Origin: Homoserinimonas sp. OAct 916
GTDB lineage: Bacteria; Actinomycetota; Actinomycetes; Actinomycetales; Microbacteriaceae
DNA: 64,000 bases
Direction of reading: 5' to 3'
Assembly (NCBI RefSeq): GCF_003260275.1
Contig: NZ_QJHB01000001.1
Location: 310,001 to 374,000 of the forward strand
Shown here: in pieces, positions 36,015 through 45,292 of the stretch
How the letters are laid out: each line of letters begins with the position of its first letter
Numbering within the stretch: position 1 is the stretch's first letter
Program-made: the position numbers and the translations under genes
Notes under the pieces: generated by a model
What the model was told of the DNA's origin: nothing
The model's input: the letters and a program-made list of their open reading frames with translations, nothing else
Databases searched by the model: none

Positions 36015-39000
36015 TCACGCCCGGCGATAGCGCAGTGTCACCAGTTGGAATGGTCTCAGCTCCAGGTCAACACGCCGGCCGTCCGCGCCTATCACAGCCC
36101 GGGGCTCACCGGCGACCCGCTCCAGCAGGTCGGTCTCAACCGTTTCGTGCGCGTCGAAGGTGCGCACGATCTGCGCCCGTGCCCGCGTTCCGTGCGCTTC
36201 GTACAACCGCACGATCACATCCCCCGAGCGGTCCTCGGCGAGCTTCACCGCCTCGATAACGACGGCGGGATCATCAACCGTGAACAGCGGTTCCACTGTG
36301 GAGTTCGCAACCGCCAAGAAGCGCCTGAGCGGCAGGTTCATGCGATATCCCTCGGCCACAGCGTCCGCGATGCTCGCGCCTGGCAGTACCGAGACTCGCA
36401 GCCGGTGTTCGCCCTGATCTGATTCGGGGTCGGGGTAGATCGGCGCCCGCAACAGCGACAACCGAACCTGGGTGGACGTGTGACCTGTGGTATCCCGAAT
36501 CCGGCTGATGTCGTGCCCGTAGGTGCTGTCGTTCGCGACCGCCGCCCCGAACCCCGGCTCCCCCACGTGAACCCAGCGGTGGGCGACCGTCTCGAACCGG
36601 GCGACATCCCAACTCGTATTCGTGTGAATGGGCCGGTACAGGTGCCCGAACTGGATCTCGGAAGCTGCCCGGTCCGCTGCCAGGTCGAAGGGGAACGCCA
36701 GTTTGAGCAGTTTTTGCCGCTCGTGCCAGTCGACCACGAACGAAAGCTGAACCGAACGAGCGCCGCCCGCGAGGGTGATCTCCTCCGTCACCGTCGAATC
36801 ACCGAACCTGCGGCGCACCCGCACCCCCACGAGGTCTGGTTCGTCGGCGAATTCCGCCACCCACTCCGCCTGGCCCACGTCCACCGGCCGCTGGCCGTAA
36901 TCAGCGTCGAGATCCCAGGCGTCCCACTGGTTGGGCACGTCGTGGAACAGTTGCAGCTGGTTGCCCCGCGCGGCCTGCGGCACCAGTTCGCGACCGGTGG
37001 CCAGGTGCACGAGGGAGACGAACTCGCCGTTCTGATCAATCACTACCCGCAGATGCTCGTTGGCCATTTCGATGCCGGCGTCGGTATGTGCGATGGATGC
37101 GGCGCCCGAGTGACCGGTGGTGCCACCGCCGAGACCCGGCACCCCGTCCTGCTCATAGGGGCCCGCGTTGAGGTGTACGGTCTCGTCACCGGTTCCGCAG
37201 ATCTCGTGTGCCGCTGAGGTGATCAGCGCATTGAGCGTCTCGGCGACAGCTGCATAGTTGTGCTCTGCCTCGCGGTGCACCCACGCGATCGAAGTGCCCG
37301 GCAAGATATCGTGGAACTGCTGCAGCAGCACCGTTTGCCACACCTGTGCCAGCCGGTCGTACGGGTATGCGGAACCCTTCCGCACCGCAGCGGTGGCCGC
37401 CCACAGTTCGGCTTCGCGCAGAAGGTGTTCACTTTGACGATTGCCGCGCTTGGTGCGCGCCTGCGAAGTGAAACTGCCGCGGTGGAACTCCAGGTACAGC
37501 TCGCCCGACCAGACCGGTGGGTCACCGTACTCGGCCTCCGCCTGCTCGAAGAACTGCCGGGGACTCGACAGCCGCACCACAGGCGAACCCTCCAGGTCGG
37601 CGAAGCGCCTGGCCGCCGCGATCATCTCCCGGGTCGGGCCGCCGCCGCCGTCGCCCCAGCCGAATGGAACCAGAGACGTGTTCGCCGCACCCTTCTCGGC
37701 GAAATTGCGTTCGGCCCGCGCCAGTTCAACTGCGGACAGTTCGGAGTTGTAGGTGTCGACCGGCGGGAAGTGGGTGAAGATTCGTGTGCCGTCGATACCC
37801 TCCCAACAGAAGGTGTGGTGCGGCATCAGGTTGGTGTCGTTCCAGGAAGATTTCTGGGTGAGGAACCAGCGCGAGCCCGCCTGCGCCACGATCTGCGGCA
37901 GAGCCGCCGAGTAGCCGAACGAGTCGGGCAGCCACACCTCCAGCGGTTCGAGGCCGAACTCGCGCAGAAAGAATTGTTTGCCGGCCACGAATTGGCGTGC
38001 CAACGCGTCGCCGCCGGGCATGTTCGTGTCGGATTCCACCCACATGCCGCCCACCGGCACGATCTGGCCGGCGGTGATCGCCGCGGCAACACGGGCAAAC
38101 AGGTCAGGGTAATGCTGCTTGAGCCATGCGTACTGTTGGGCGCTGGAAGCGGCGTAGACGAAGTCGGGGTTGCCCTCGGATAATTCGAGCACATTGGCGA
38201 AGGTGCGTGCCACCTTTCGCACGGTCTCGCGCACCGGCCACAGCCACGCCGAGTCGATATGGGCGTGGCCGACCGCGTGGATCTGATGCGCGCTGGCGGC
38301 GGCGGGGCGGGCAAGCACGTCGGCAAGTGCATCCCGCGCATCGCTGGCTGTACTGGCGAGGTCGCTCGGGTCGGTCGCGTCGACCGCCCGCTCCAGTGCC
38401 CGCAGGATCTGCGCCTTTCGGGACGAACCTGCCGGCAGTTCGGCAAACAGGCCACGGAGCACGGCGACATCCTGCGCCAGGTTCCAGACCGTGTCGTCCA
38501 GCAGGGCCAGATCCATTCGCATCAGGGTGTAGATGGGCTCCGTACCGGCCGTGGCCGGGTCACCCTGGGTGGTGGGCACGAACGTGAACCCGGCAGTGAC
38601 GTCGGGGTTCGACGCCGCTTCGATGAACAGGTCGACCGGTGAGCCCTGGCTGACCGGCACCGCCTGATTGCGCGGTTCGACAGCTTTCACGATGGTGCCG
38701 TCAGGGAGATAGGCCAGACCCTCGGCCTGAAAGCCGGGAGTCGCCGGGGTGAACCCGAGATCGATGACCACTTCGGTGCGACATTCGGCGACTGACTGCC
38801 ACCAGGCAGGCACGTGGCCGGTGACGTGAAACCACGTTGTTCCCCATGGTTTGCCCCATGGGCGGCCCACCTCGAACGGTTCGAACCGCTGGGTGACCGC
38901 CTCGGAGAACGGCACCGGTTCCCCGGGCGCCTCCCAGCGGGTGATCACAAGCGGCATCCGTTCCCGGTGAATCGCCGGGATCAACCGTTCCCTCACAAAC

Positions 39001-39041
39001 CGGTCGATTGTGAGCAGAACAAGCGCACTGTCGTCATGCAT
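36015..39041 (-). CDS. Alpha-mannosidase, GH38 family
   Basis: A 1008-residue cytosolic-type GH38 enzyme that removes alpha-linked mannose. The catalytic N-terminal domain carries HAHIDSAWLWP (zinc ligands His261 and Asp263) and LPDSFGYSAALP with nucleophile Asp373, then a third conserved run FHDILPGTSIAWVH. A helical bundle and large beta domains follow. I chose the ATG at 39041, which has AAGGG seven bases upstream. No signal peptide is present, so substrates are intracellular, perhaps imported or recycled mannosyl glycans. manC at 17 kb makes the opposite flow. Confidence 0.93.
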   Translation of the reverse strand: MHDDSALVLLTIDRFVRERLIPAIHRERMPLVITRWEAPGEPVPFSEAVTQRFEPFEVGRPWGKPWGTTWFHVTGHVPAWWQSVAECRTEVVIDLGFTPATPGFQAEGLAYLPDGTIVKAVEPRNQAVPVSQGSPVDLFIEAASNPDVTAGFTFVPTTQGDPATAGTEPIYTLMRMDLALLDDTVWNLAQDVAVLRGLFAELPAGSSRKAQILRALERAVDATDPSDLASTASDARDALADVLARPAAASAHQIHAVGHAHIDSAWLWPVRETVRKVARTFANVLELSEGNPDFVYAASSAQQYAWLKQHYPDLFARVAAAITAGQIVPVGGMWVESDTNMPGGDALARQFVAGKQFFLREFGLEPLEVWLPDSFGYSAALPQIVAQAGSRWFLTQKSSWNDTNLMPHHTFCWEGIDGTRIFTHFPPVDTYNSELSAVELARAERNFAEKGAANTSLVPFGWGDGGGGPTREMIAAARRFADLEGSPVVRLSSPRQFFEQAEAEYGDPPVWSGELYLEFHRGSFTSQARTKRGNRQSEHLLREAELWAATAAVRKGSAYPYDRLAQVWQTVLLQQFHDILPGTSIAWVHREAEHNYAAVAETLNALITSAAHEICGTGDETVHLNAGPYEQDGVPGLGGGTTGHSGAASIAHTDAGIEMANEHLRVVIDQNGEFVSLVHLATGRELVPQAARGNQLQLFHDVPNQWDAWDLDADYGQRPVDVGQAEWVAEFADEPDLVGVRVRRRFGDSTVTEEITLAGGARSVQLSFVVDWHERQKLLKLAFPFDLAADRAASEIQFGHLYRPIHTNTSWDVARFETVAHRWVHVGEPGFGAAVANDSTYGHDISRIRDTTGHTSTQVRLSLLRAPIYPDPESDQGEHRLRVSVLPGASIADAVAEGYRMNLPLRRFLAVANSTVEPLFTVDDPAVVIEAVKLAEDRSGDVIVRLYEAHGTRARAQIVRTFDAHETVETDLLERVAGEPRAVIGADGRRVDLELRPFQLVTLRYRRA

Positions 39042-39193
39042 GGGCCGACCCTTCGCGGTGGTTCTCAGCCTATGCCTGCCCACCCCCCGGCACCATGTCC
39101 CCTTCGATCACGGCGAGGGGCCAGGATCGGCGCCTCCGACGGCGATTCTGGCGCGTATCTTGACCCTTCAGCGGATCGGGGCGTGCGTGCGAG

Positions 39194-40060
39194 CTATTTG
39201 GGTTGCATACGGATGGCGCCGTCAAGCCGGATGACCTCGCCGTTCAGCATCGGGTTCTCCACGATGTGGCGAACGAGTGCAGCGTACTCGCTCGGCCTAC
39301 CCAGACGGGACGGATGCGGCACCTGGTGCCCGAGGGATTCCCGGGTCGCCTCCGGAAGGCCGGCCATCATCGGCGTCTCGAAGATGCCGGGTGCGATAGT
39401 CATCACCCGGATCTGCGCGCGCGCCAACTCTCGGGCGAGCGGCAGCGTCAGCGCCGCCACCGCGCCCTTGGAGGCGGCATAGGCCGGCTGCCCGATCTGC
39501 CCGTCAAACGCGGCCACACTGGCGGTGTTCACGATCACGCCCCGTTCACCGTCGATGGCACGAGTCTCGGCCATAGCCGCCGCGGCGAGCCGTGCCACGT
39601 TGAACGTTCCGATCAGATTGATCTTGATGACCCGTTCGAACGCGTCGAGTGCCAGCGGCCCCTCGCGCCCGAGCATGCGGCCGGGAGTGGCGACACCCGC
39701 GCAGTTGACCAGTATCCGCAATGGGCCGAGCTCACCGGCGGCGGACACCGCCTGCATCACCTGGTCCTCATCGGTCACGTCGGCTGGCACGAACGCCGCC
39801 CTTACCGCAGAGACCCGACCGGCTGCCCTGCGCCGAGAACGGCGGGTTCCAGACGTGGGTTCCGCCGCCGGCTCCGCCTCCACCACGACCGGGGCGGCTC
39901 CGCCCTGCTCGCGCAACTCGGCTGCGACGGCCTCGCCCGCCGACGTCGGCAGGTCGACGATGACCACGTTCACACCCGCCGCAACCAGTTCCTTCGCGGT
40001 GGCGAGGCCGAGCCCGGAGGCTCCCCCTGTGACGATGGCGGAGCATCCGTTCAATTTCAT
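39194..40060 (-). CDS. Short-chain dehydrogenase, HSD10/FabG-like, with inserted segment
   Basis: NAD(P)-binding [12 protein letters not shown], NxAG motif NCAGVAT, catalytic Ser-Tyr-Lys in [22 protein letters not shown], and PG motif APGIFETPM identify a classical SDR, most like 3-hydroxyacyl-CoA dehydrogenase type II. Between beta-3 and the VPADVTDED loop it carries an extra ~30 residues rich in Ala, Glu and Arg (about 60-88), making it 288 residues against ~255. It lies downstream of a thiolase, suggesting beta-oxidation or acyl-CoA metabolism. Confidence 0.9.
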   Translation of the reverse strand: MKLNGCSAIVTGGASGLGLATAKELVAAGVNVVIVDLPTSAGEAVAAELREQGGAAPVVVEAEPAAEPTSGTRRSRRRAAGRVSAVRAAFVPADVTDEDQVMQAVSAAGELGPLRILVNCAGVATPGRMLGREGPLALDAFERVIKINLIGTFNVARLAAAAMAETRAIDGERGVIVNTASVAAFDGQIGQPAYAASKGAVAALTLPLARELARAQIRVMTIAPGIFETPMMAGLPEATRESLGHQVPHPSRLGRPSEYAALVRHIVENPMLNGEVIRLDGAIRMQPK

Positions 40061-40114
40061 TGCTGGAATCCGTTTCGCTGGAAGTGAGTGGGGAAAAAGG
40101 TGAGTGGAGCAGAT

Positions 40115-41296
40115 TCAGAGTCGTTCGATGATGGTCGCGTTGGCCATGCCGCCGCCTTCGCACATGGTCTGCAACCCGTATCGGCCCCCGGATGCCTCGA
40201 GTTCGCCGAGCAGGGTCGCCAGCAGTCGGGTGCCCGATGAGCCGAGCGCATGCCCGAGCGCGATCGCACCGCCGCGGGGGTTCATCCTGGCCAGATCGGC
40301 GCCGACCTCTTCGCACCACGCCAACGGGACGGGCGCGAACGCCTCGTTCACCTCGTAGGCGTCCATATCGTCGATCGACAATTCCGCCCTCTGAAACACC
40401 TTCCACGTGGCGGGTATCACCCCGGTGAGCATCAGCATCGGGTCGCTGCCGGTCACGGCGAAGTCGACGAATCGTGCTCGGGCCCTCAACCCGAGGTTGG
40501 CTGCGCGTTCGGCGCTCATGATCAGTGCGGCGGATGCCCCGTCGGTCAGTGGCGACGAGTTTCCCGGGGTGATCTTCCACTCGATCTCCGGGAATCTTTC
40601 GGCGAGCCGGTCGGTGCGAAATGCCGGTTTCAAACCGGATAGCCCCTCAAGCGTTGTTCCTGTCCGAATGGTCTCGTCGACCGTGACGGGGGGCGACGAC
40701 GGCGGAAAGACGGGTACGATCTCCTGCTCGAAGTCTCCCCTGGCGGTGGCAATTCCGGCCAGTTCGTGAGAGCGGGCCGAGTACTCGTCCAGCTGGGAGC
40801 GGCTGAACCCCCACCGGGTTGCGATCAACTCGGCTGACACGCCCTGGTTGACCAGGCCGTCTGGGTAGCGCTTGGCCAGCAGTTCACCGGACGGATCCGC
40901 CCCGGCCAGCGACGACCCGAGAGGCACCCGGCTCATCGATTCCACACCGCAGGCAATCACCACATCGTTGAGTCCGGTCATCACGGTCTGCGCAGCGAAG
41001 AGGGCGGCCTGCTGGCTGGAGCCGCACTGGCGGTCGATGGTGGTGCCGGGAATCTGCTCCGGGAACCCGGCGGACAGAAGCGCGTGCCGGGCGATGTTGA
41101 AGGTCTGTTCGCCCACTTGGGACACACAGCCGGCCATCACATCGTCGACGAGTTCGGGATCGAGATTGTTGCGAGCCACCAGGGCGTCGAGCACCCCCGC
41201 GAGCAGGTCGGTCGGGTGCACCCCCGACAGGGCGCCGCCCGGCTTGCCCCGCCCGGATGGCGTACGAATCACATCGACAATCACGGCTTCGTGCAT
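40115..41296 (-). CDS. Acetyl-CoA acyltransferase (thiolase)
   Basis: Condenses or cleaves acyl-CoAs. Nucleophile Cys91 lies in TIDRQCGSSQQAA; C-terminal GGAIALGHALGSSGTRL holds the catalytic His, and CEGGGMANATIIERL the second Cys. 393 residues. It follows mvaS by 74 bp on the same strand and could supply acetoacetyl-CoA to the mevalonate route, although the RQCGSSQQ form is typical of FadA-like degradative thiolases, so a role in beta-oxidation with the SDR downstream is equally possible. GGGAGG precedes the ATG. Confidence 0.93.
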   Translation of the reverse strand: MHEAVIVDVIRTPSGRGKPGGALSGVHPTDLLAGVLDALVARNNLDPELVDDVMAGCVSQVGEQTFNIARHALLSAGFPEQIPGTTIDRQCGSSQQAALFAAQTVMTGLNDVVIACGVESMSRVPLGSSLAGADPSGELLAKRYPDGLVNQGVSAELIATRWGFSRSQLDEYSARSHELAGIATARGDFEQEIVPVFPPSSPPVTVDETIRTGTTLEGLSGLKPAFRTDRLAERFPEIEWKITPGNSSPLTDGASAALIMSAERAANLGLRARARFVDFAVTGSDPMLMLTGVIPATWKVFQRAELSIDDMDAYEVNEAFAPVPLAWCEEVGADLARMNPRGGAIALGHALGSSGTRLLATLLGELEASGGRYGLQTMCEGGGMANATIIERL

Positions 41297-41370
41297 GGCG
41301 CCTCCCGCATCAGGGTCTTCGTCCTCAGCCTACGCTGGGACGGGGTGAGCCATCCGGCCCTCTCGCAGAG

Positions 41371-42849
41371 CTAGGCCTGAGCGGCCTCCACGTAACGGTA
41401 GAACTCAATGCCGAGGTCAGCCACGTCGGGCCCGGCTGTGGTGCCCACACGGTCGACCACGAATTCGTCAGACGCCTGTGGGGGCGAAAGCGTCGCGGCG
41501 CGCCCGTCATGCAGTGCCTCGTACTGGTGCTGGTCGAGATCGATGGGGTCGGCCAATGCCTCGGTGAAGTTGATGCGGGATGCCGCCTCGCGCCACCCGT
41601 CGGCCACGCGCATCGGCAGTGCTTCTGCGGCGTCGCCGCTGCCGTAGCCGAGAGCCAACCACTCCTGCCCGGCTACCCGGAGATCGTCGTCGTGGGCTTC
41701 TACGAAGCCGGACGCGATCCACGCCGGAAGTGCCGCGGTGTAGAGGTTGCCGAGGTCACGCATGGCGTTCTCGCCGAGGCCGAGCTTCTTCTCGACGAGG
41801 GTCGCCCAGGTCTCGGTCTTACGCAGGTGCCTGCGAACTTGGCCGGAGAGCGGGAACAGGTCGCTGGTCTCCTCGGAGACGCTCACGCCCTGCCCGCGGA
41901 ACGGTGACGGCGCTGACAGCTCGGCCACCAGGGCGTCGTAGTCGACGCCCGTGGCAACACTCAGTTCGCGCAGGATCTCCTTTCCGCCGTTCACGTCGGC
42001 GGCGAGCGCGAACAGGTAGGTCATCACCCAGCCGATGGCGGGCATCTGCTGGTACGGCCGGTGCATGAACACCGAGTCGACCTCGTCGAAGTAGGCGAGG
42101 TTCGCACCGTCGCGCTTGGCGAGCATGTTCATGACGGCATGGTGCGTCGCGTCGATGTAGCAACTGGTCGAATAGCGGCCGTTGAACACCGGCAGGTCTT
42201 GCATCTGCCCGTCATCGCGCTTGGGCTGGTCCCGGAACCGGGCGAACGGCTTGCGAAAATCGACAGCCCGATAGTCGGAGTCGCTTCCCGCGCCGGCCAG
42301 GTCGATCGTCAGCAGTTTGGGATCTGATTCGAGGAGCATCGCCACGGCGCCGGCACCCTGGGTGGGCTCCCCACTGGAGCCGCGCCGGTACTCGGCGATG
42401 TCGGCCCCGACCACGATCGCCTTGCGGCCGGCACCGTCACTGGACAGGTAGCGCAGCGCCGACTTGACGCCGTACATGGCGCCGAGGCAGGCGTGCTTGA
42501 ACTCGGGAACCTCGCAGTCACGAGCGAGCTCGGGTTTGCCGTTCGCGACCAGGGCGTCATTGATCATCCCCTTGACAATGATCGCACCGGCCGAATTGTC
42601 ACTGGACGACTCGGTGCCGAGGGCGAGATAGCCGACGTCACGCGGGTCGATGTCATAGTCGCGGATGAGCCGCCACACGGCGTTGGCCGCCATCGTATAC
42701 ACGCTCTGGGCAGGCCCGCGCATGCGGAAACTCCTGCCCACCACGTTGCGTACCTTGTCCCACGATTGGTCATTCCAATCACACCACTGCTCCAATTGAA
42801 CACGGTAGGGAGGCAGGTAGAGGGACAGTCCACTTATTCCGGGTACCAA
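41371..42849 (-). CDS. mvaS: Hydroxymethylglutaryl-CoA synthase
   Basis: Joins acetyl-CoA and acetoacetyl-CoA to HMG-CoA. Starting from TTG 42849, catalytic Glu80 (LALGTES), nucleophile Cys121 (KHACLGAMYGVK) and the His motif HRPYQQMP can be seen; the ..GISGLSLYLPPYRV N-terminus matches the family. At 492 residues it is about 100 longer than most bacterial MvaS, mainly in the C-terminal half. The TTG follows GAAAGG at six bases; an in-frame GTG 36 bp upstream is an alternative. It heads a minus-strand unit with the thiolase and SDR. Confidence 0.85.
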   Translation of the reverse strand: MVPGISGLSLYLPPYRVQLEQWCDWNDQSWDKVRNVVGRSFRMRGPAQSVYTMAANAVWRLIRDYDIDPRDVGYLALGTESSSDNSAGAIIVKGMINDALVANGKPELARDCEVPEFKHACLGAMYGVKSALRYLSSDGAGRKAIVVGADIAEYRRGSSGEPTQGAGAVAMLLESDPKLLTIDLAGAGSDSDYRAVDFRKPFARFRDQPKRDDGQMQDLPVFNGRYSTSCYIDATHHAVMNMLAKRDGANLAYFDEVDSVFMHRPYQQMPAIGWVMTYLFALAADVNGGKEILRELSVATGVDYDALVAELSAPSPFRGQGVSVSEETSDLFPLSGQVRRHLRKTETWATLVEKKLGLGENAMRDLGNLYTAALPAWIASGFVEAHDDDLRVAGQEWLALGYGSGDAAEALPMRVADGWREAASRINFTEALADPIDLDQHQYEALHDGRAATLSPPQASDEFVVDRVGTTAGPDVADLGIEFYRYVEAAQA

Positions 42850-42866
42850 GTTTGCCCTTTCCGCAA

Positions 42867-42997
42867 GGGTGCCGATCACTCCACCGGCACCCTGCGATAT
42901 TACCAAGCGAATCCGAGCGGTATGCCGGTGGCGGTTCCGCACATCCTCATCCGGGTGGATTCGATCACGCCGAGTGCTGGCCCTGGTGCCCAGCACT
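42867..42997. other. Two perfect stem-loops in the mvaS / importer gap
   Basis: GGGTGCCG/CGGCACCC (42867-42892) lies in the mvaS leader, 18 bp before its start. AGTGCTGG/CCAGCACT (42973-42997) lies further upstream. The rest of the 346-bp gap holds the divergent promoters, not resolved by eye, and the palindrome at 43161. No gene is visible. Confidence 0.5.
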
Positions 42998-43160
42998 TCG
43001 CACACGTATACCCCTAGCGATATTTCTCTTCACTCGCGTTGCGACGACGCCACCAGGCACCGGGTAAGCTCGGGATTGACCCTCCGGTCTGTCTTGACCG
43101 GTTGCAGCTGACCTCGATTTGGGCGGCAGGTCCTGGCAGGAGCCAGCCCTGGATTCCCCG

Positions 43161-43176
43161 CGTCTGCATGCAGACG
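43161..43176. promoter_or_regulatory. Perfect 16-bp palindrome upstream of the importer operon
   Basis: CGTCTGCATGCAGACG is fully self-complementary and ends 20 bp before the ATG of the substrate-binding gene. Its size and place suit a dimeric repressor. No cobalamin riboswitch box is found in the same leader. Confidence 0.5.
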
Positions 43177-43196
43177 ATTTCCCCCATCGAGGTCAC

Positions 43197-44228
43197 ATGT
43201 ATTTCGTTCCCCACCGAGGTATTTTCGTTGTTGCCATCGCGGCCAGTGCATTGCTGGTCGCAGGATGCAGCGCCGCCGGCGCCGAGCGCGCAGCGGTTGA
43301 ATCCCCGGCGTCCGCCGCCCCGCCGGTCGCAGCCGCGACAACCACGTACCCGGTCACCATCGACAACTGCGGAACCGAGGTGACCTTCACCCAGGCACCG
43401 ACCCGCGTGGTGACCATCAAATCGTCCACCACCGAGTTGCTGGTGGCGCTCGGGCTGACCGACCGCATCATCGGACAGGCATTCCCCGACGGACCGATGC
43501 CCACCGCAGTTGCCGGGCATTCGATCACACCGGTCGAGATTCCGGTGATCAGTGACAAGGTGCCCGGGCAGGAGGCGGTGCTTGACCTTGAGCCCGATCT
43601 GGTCTTCGCCGGCTGGGAATCCAACTTCGGCCCGGAGGGAGCTGGCGACCGCGATGCTCTGCACTCCCTCGGCGTGCTCAGCTACGTGGCGCCCTCCGCG
43701 TGCAAGGAGCCCGGGTACAAACCGGAGAAGCTCAGCTTCGACGATGTGTTCGCCGACGTCAGCGAGGCCGGAGCGATCTTCGATGTGCCGGATGCCGCCA
43801 CCACACTGGTCGCTGATTCGCGTGCGGTCCTCGACGACATCGCCCCGCTGCCCGCGCCGCTCACTGCCCTCTGGTGGTCCTCTGGTGTGGACCTCCCCTA
43901 CGTCGGCGCCGGCACGGGTGCCCCGCAAATGATCATGGAGGCGGCCGGGCTCACGAACGTGGCCGCGCGGGTGGACGACACGTGGACCCAGATGAGCATG
44001 GAGGCGATCGTTGACGCCAACCCACAGGTGATCGTGCTCGTCGACAGCGCCTGGAGCACCGCGGCGAAGAAGAAGGAGTTGCTGGCGGCGAACCCGGCCA
44101 CGGCCGGGCTGGATGCGGTGAAGAACGAACGCTATATCGTTGCACCGTTCGCGGAGACGGAGGCGGGCGTGCGCAACGCCGACCTGGCCGCCCAGATCGC
44201 CGTCGAGGCGGCGAGGTTCACTCCCTGA
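43197..44228 (+). CDS. ABC importer substrate-binding lipoprotein, F420-0 type (putative)
   Basis: Lipoprotein with lipobox LLVAGC (Cys24). The mature protein has the class III (BtuF/FhuD) fold with a long central helix. Features such as TIDNCGTEVTF, VVTIKSSTTELLVALGL, AGWESNF, YVAPSACKEPGY and YVGAGTGAPQMIMEAAGL closely resemble the actinobacterial group named proposed F420-0 transporter binding protein rather than siderophore or B12 receptors. That role was predicted from genome context and has not, to my knowledge, been shown biochemically. The start ATG follows GAGG. Coupled to the permease gene by TGATG. Confidence 0.75.
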   Translation: MYFVPHRGIFVVAIAASALLVAGCSAAGAERAAVESPASAAPPVAAATTTYPVTIDNCGTEVTFTQAPTRVVTIKSSTTELLVALGLTDRIIGQAFPDGPMPTAVAGHSITPVEIPVISDKVPGQEAVLDLEPDLVFAGWESNFGPEGAGDRDALHSLGVLSYVAPSACKEPGYKPEKLSFDDVFADVSEAGAIFDVPDAATTLVADSRAVLDDIAPLPAPLTALWWSSGVDLPYVGAGTGAPQMIMEAAGLTNVAARVDDTWTQMSMEAIVDANPQVIVLVDSAWSTAAKKKELLAANPATAGLDAVKNERYIVAPFAETEAGVRNADLAAQIAVEAARFTP

Positions 44229-45292
44229 TGCAAACGACCGCGCTTCGGCCTGCGGCGGCCGCCGCCTCTGCGCACAGACCCGGGGCTCGCATCCGTGTCC
44301 CGGTGTTGGGTGCAGGGCTCGGCGTGGTGCTCGCCGTATCCGTATTGTTCGCGGTCACGATCGGACCCGCACAGATCACGTTCGGCGAGGCCTGGCAGTC
44401 GGTGTTCGCTCACCTGGGATTTGGTGACCCGGCGCTGTCTCCGCTGCGGGACGGGATCATCTGGCAACTGCGCATGCCACGCATCCTCACCGCCGGGGCG
44501 GTCGGCGCGGGCCTCGCACTGTGCGGCGCGGTGATGCAGGCCCTCACACGCAACCCGCTGGCCGACCCCTACCTGCTCGGCCTCTCTTCGGGCGCTTCAC
44601 TCGGCGCCGTCGGCGTCATCCTGCTCGGTGTGGGCGTGCTCCTCCCGGTCGCGGCCTTCGGCGGGGCCATCGTCGCCCTGGCCGCCACACTGCTGGTGGC
44701 CAGCGCCGCCGGCACCCTCACCCCGACACGCACGATCCTGGCCGGGCTGGCTGTCTCCTCCTTCTTTGGCGCACTCACAAGTCTGGCGATCTTCTGGTCG
44801 GCCACTGGCGACACCTATCGCGAGATCCTCAGTTGGCTGCTCGGCTCCCTCTCTGGTGCCCAATGGTCGTCGGTGGCAATCGCGGGGGCGGCACTCGCGG
44901 TGGTGGGCGTTCCCCTGCTCTTCTCCGGGCGAGTTCTGGATGCGTTCGCCTTCGGCGACACGGCCGCATCCGCCCTGGGGGTGAGCGTGACCCGAACCCG
45001 CTGGATCATGCTCACTGCCACCGCCCTGCTGACCGGAGCCCTGGTGGCCGTCTCCGGTGCGATCGGATTCATCGGCCTGATCCTGCCGCACATGGTGCGG
45101 TTGGTGGTCGGCCGCGGCAACCGCCGCGTGCTGCCGCTTGCGGCCCTCACCGGCGCCATCTTCCTCATCTGGGTCGACACGGCTGCCCGCACGGTGTTCG
45201 ACCCGCGCGAGCTGCCGGTCGGAATCCTCACCGCCGCGATCGGCGCCCCCGTCTTCGCCCTTCTCCTACTGCGTTCCCGGAGTTCATCATGA
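44228..45292 (+). CDS. FecCD-family ABC importer permease (putative F420-0 type)
   Basis: 354 residues with about nine to ten hydrophobic segments. The BtuC/FecCD signature GAVMQALTRNPLADPYLLGLSSGAS is clear, as is AIGFIGLILPHMVRLVVG near the C-terminus. It forms the channel with its own dimer. The gene order binding protein-permease-ATPase and 1-4 bp overlaps on both sides mark a single transporter operon. Confidence 0.9.
   Translation: MQTTALRPAAAAASAHRPGARIRVPVLGAGLGVVLAVSVLFAVTIGPAQITFGEAWQSVFAHLGFGDPALSPLRDGIIWQLRMPRILTAGAVGAGLALCGAVMQALTRNPLADPYLLGLSSGASLGAVGVILLGVGVLLPVAAFGGAIVALAATLLVASAAGTLTPTRTILAGLAVSSFFGALTSLAIFWSATGDTYREILSWLLGSLSGAQWSSVAIAGAALAVVGVPLLFSGRVLDAFAFGDTAASALGVSVTRTRWIMLTATALLTGALVAVSGAIGFIGLILPHMVRLVVGRGNRRVLPLAALTGAIFLIWVDTAARTVFDPRELPVGILTAAIGAPVFALLLLRSRSSS

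Noticed and set aside
43020-43196. Cobalamin riboswitch upstream of the BtuF-like gene.
   Set aside because: The B12-box core and the flanking conserved segments are absent; only the 16-bp palindrome is notable.
44521-45288. Apparent 5' extension of the importer ATPase gene.
   Set aside because: This stretch is the permease gene in another reading frame; the true ATPase start overlaps the permease stop (ATGA at 45289).
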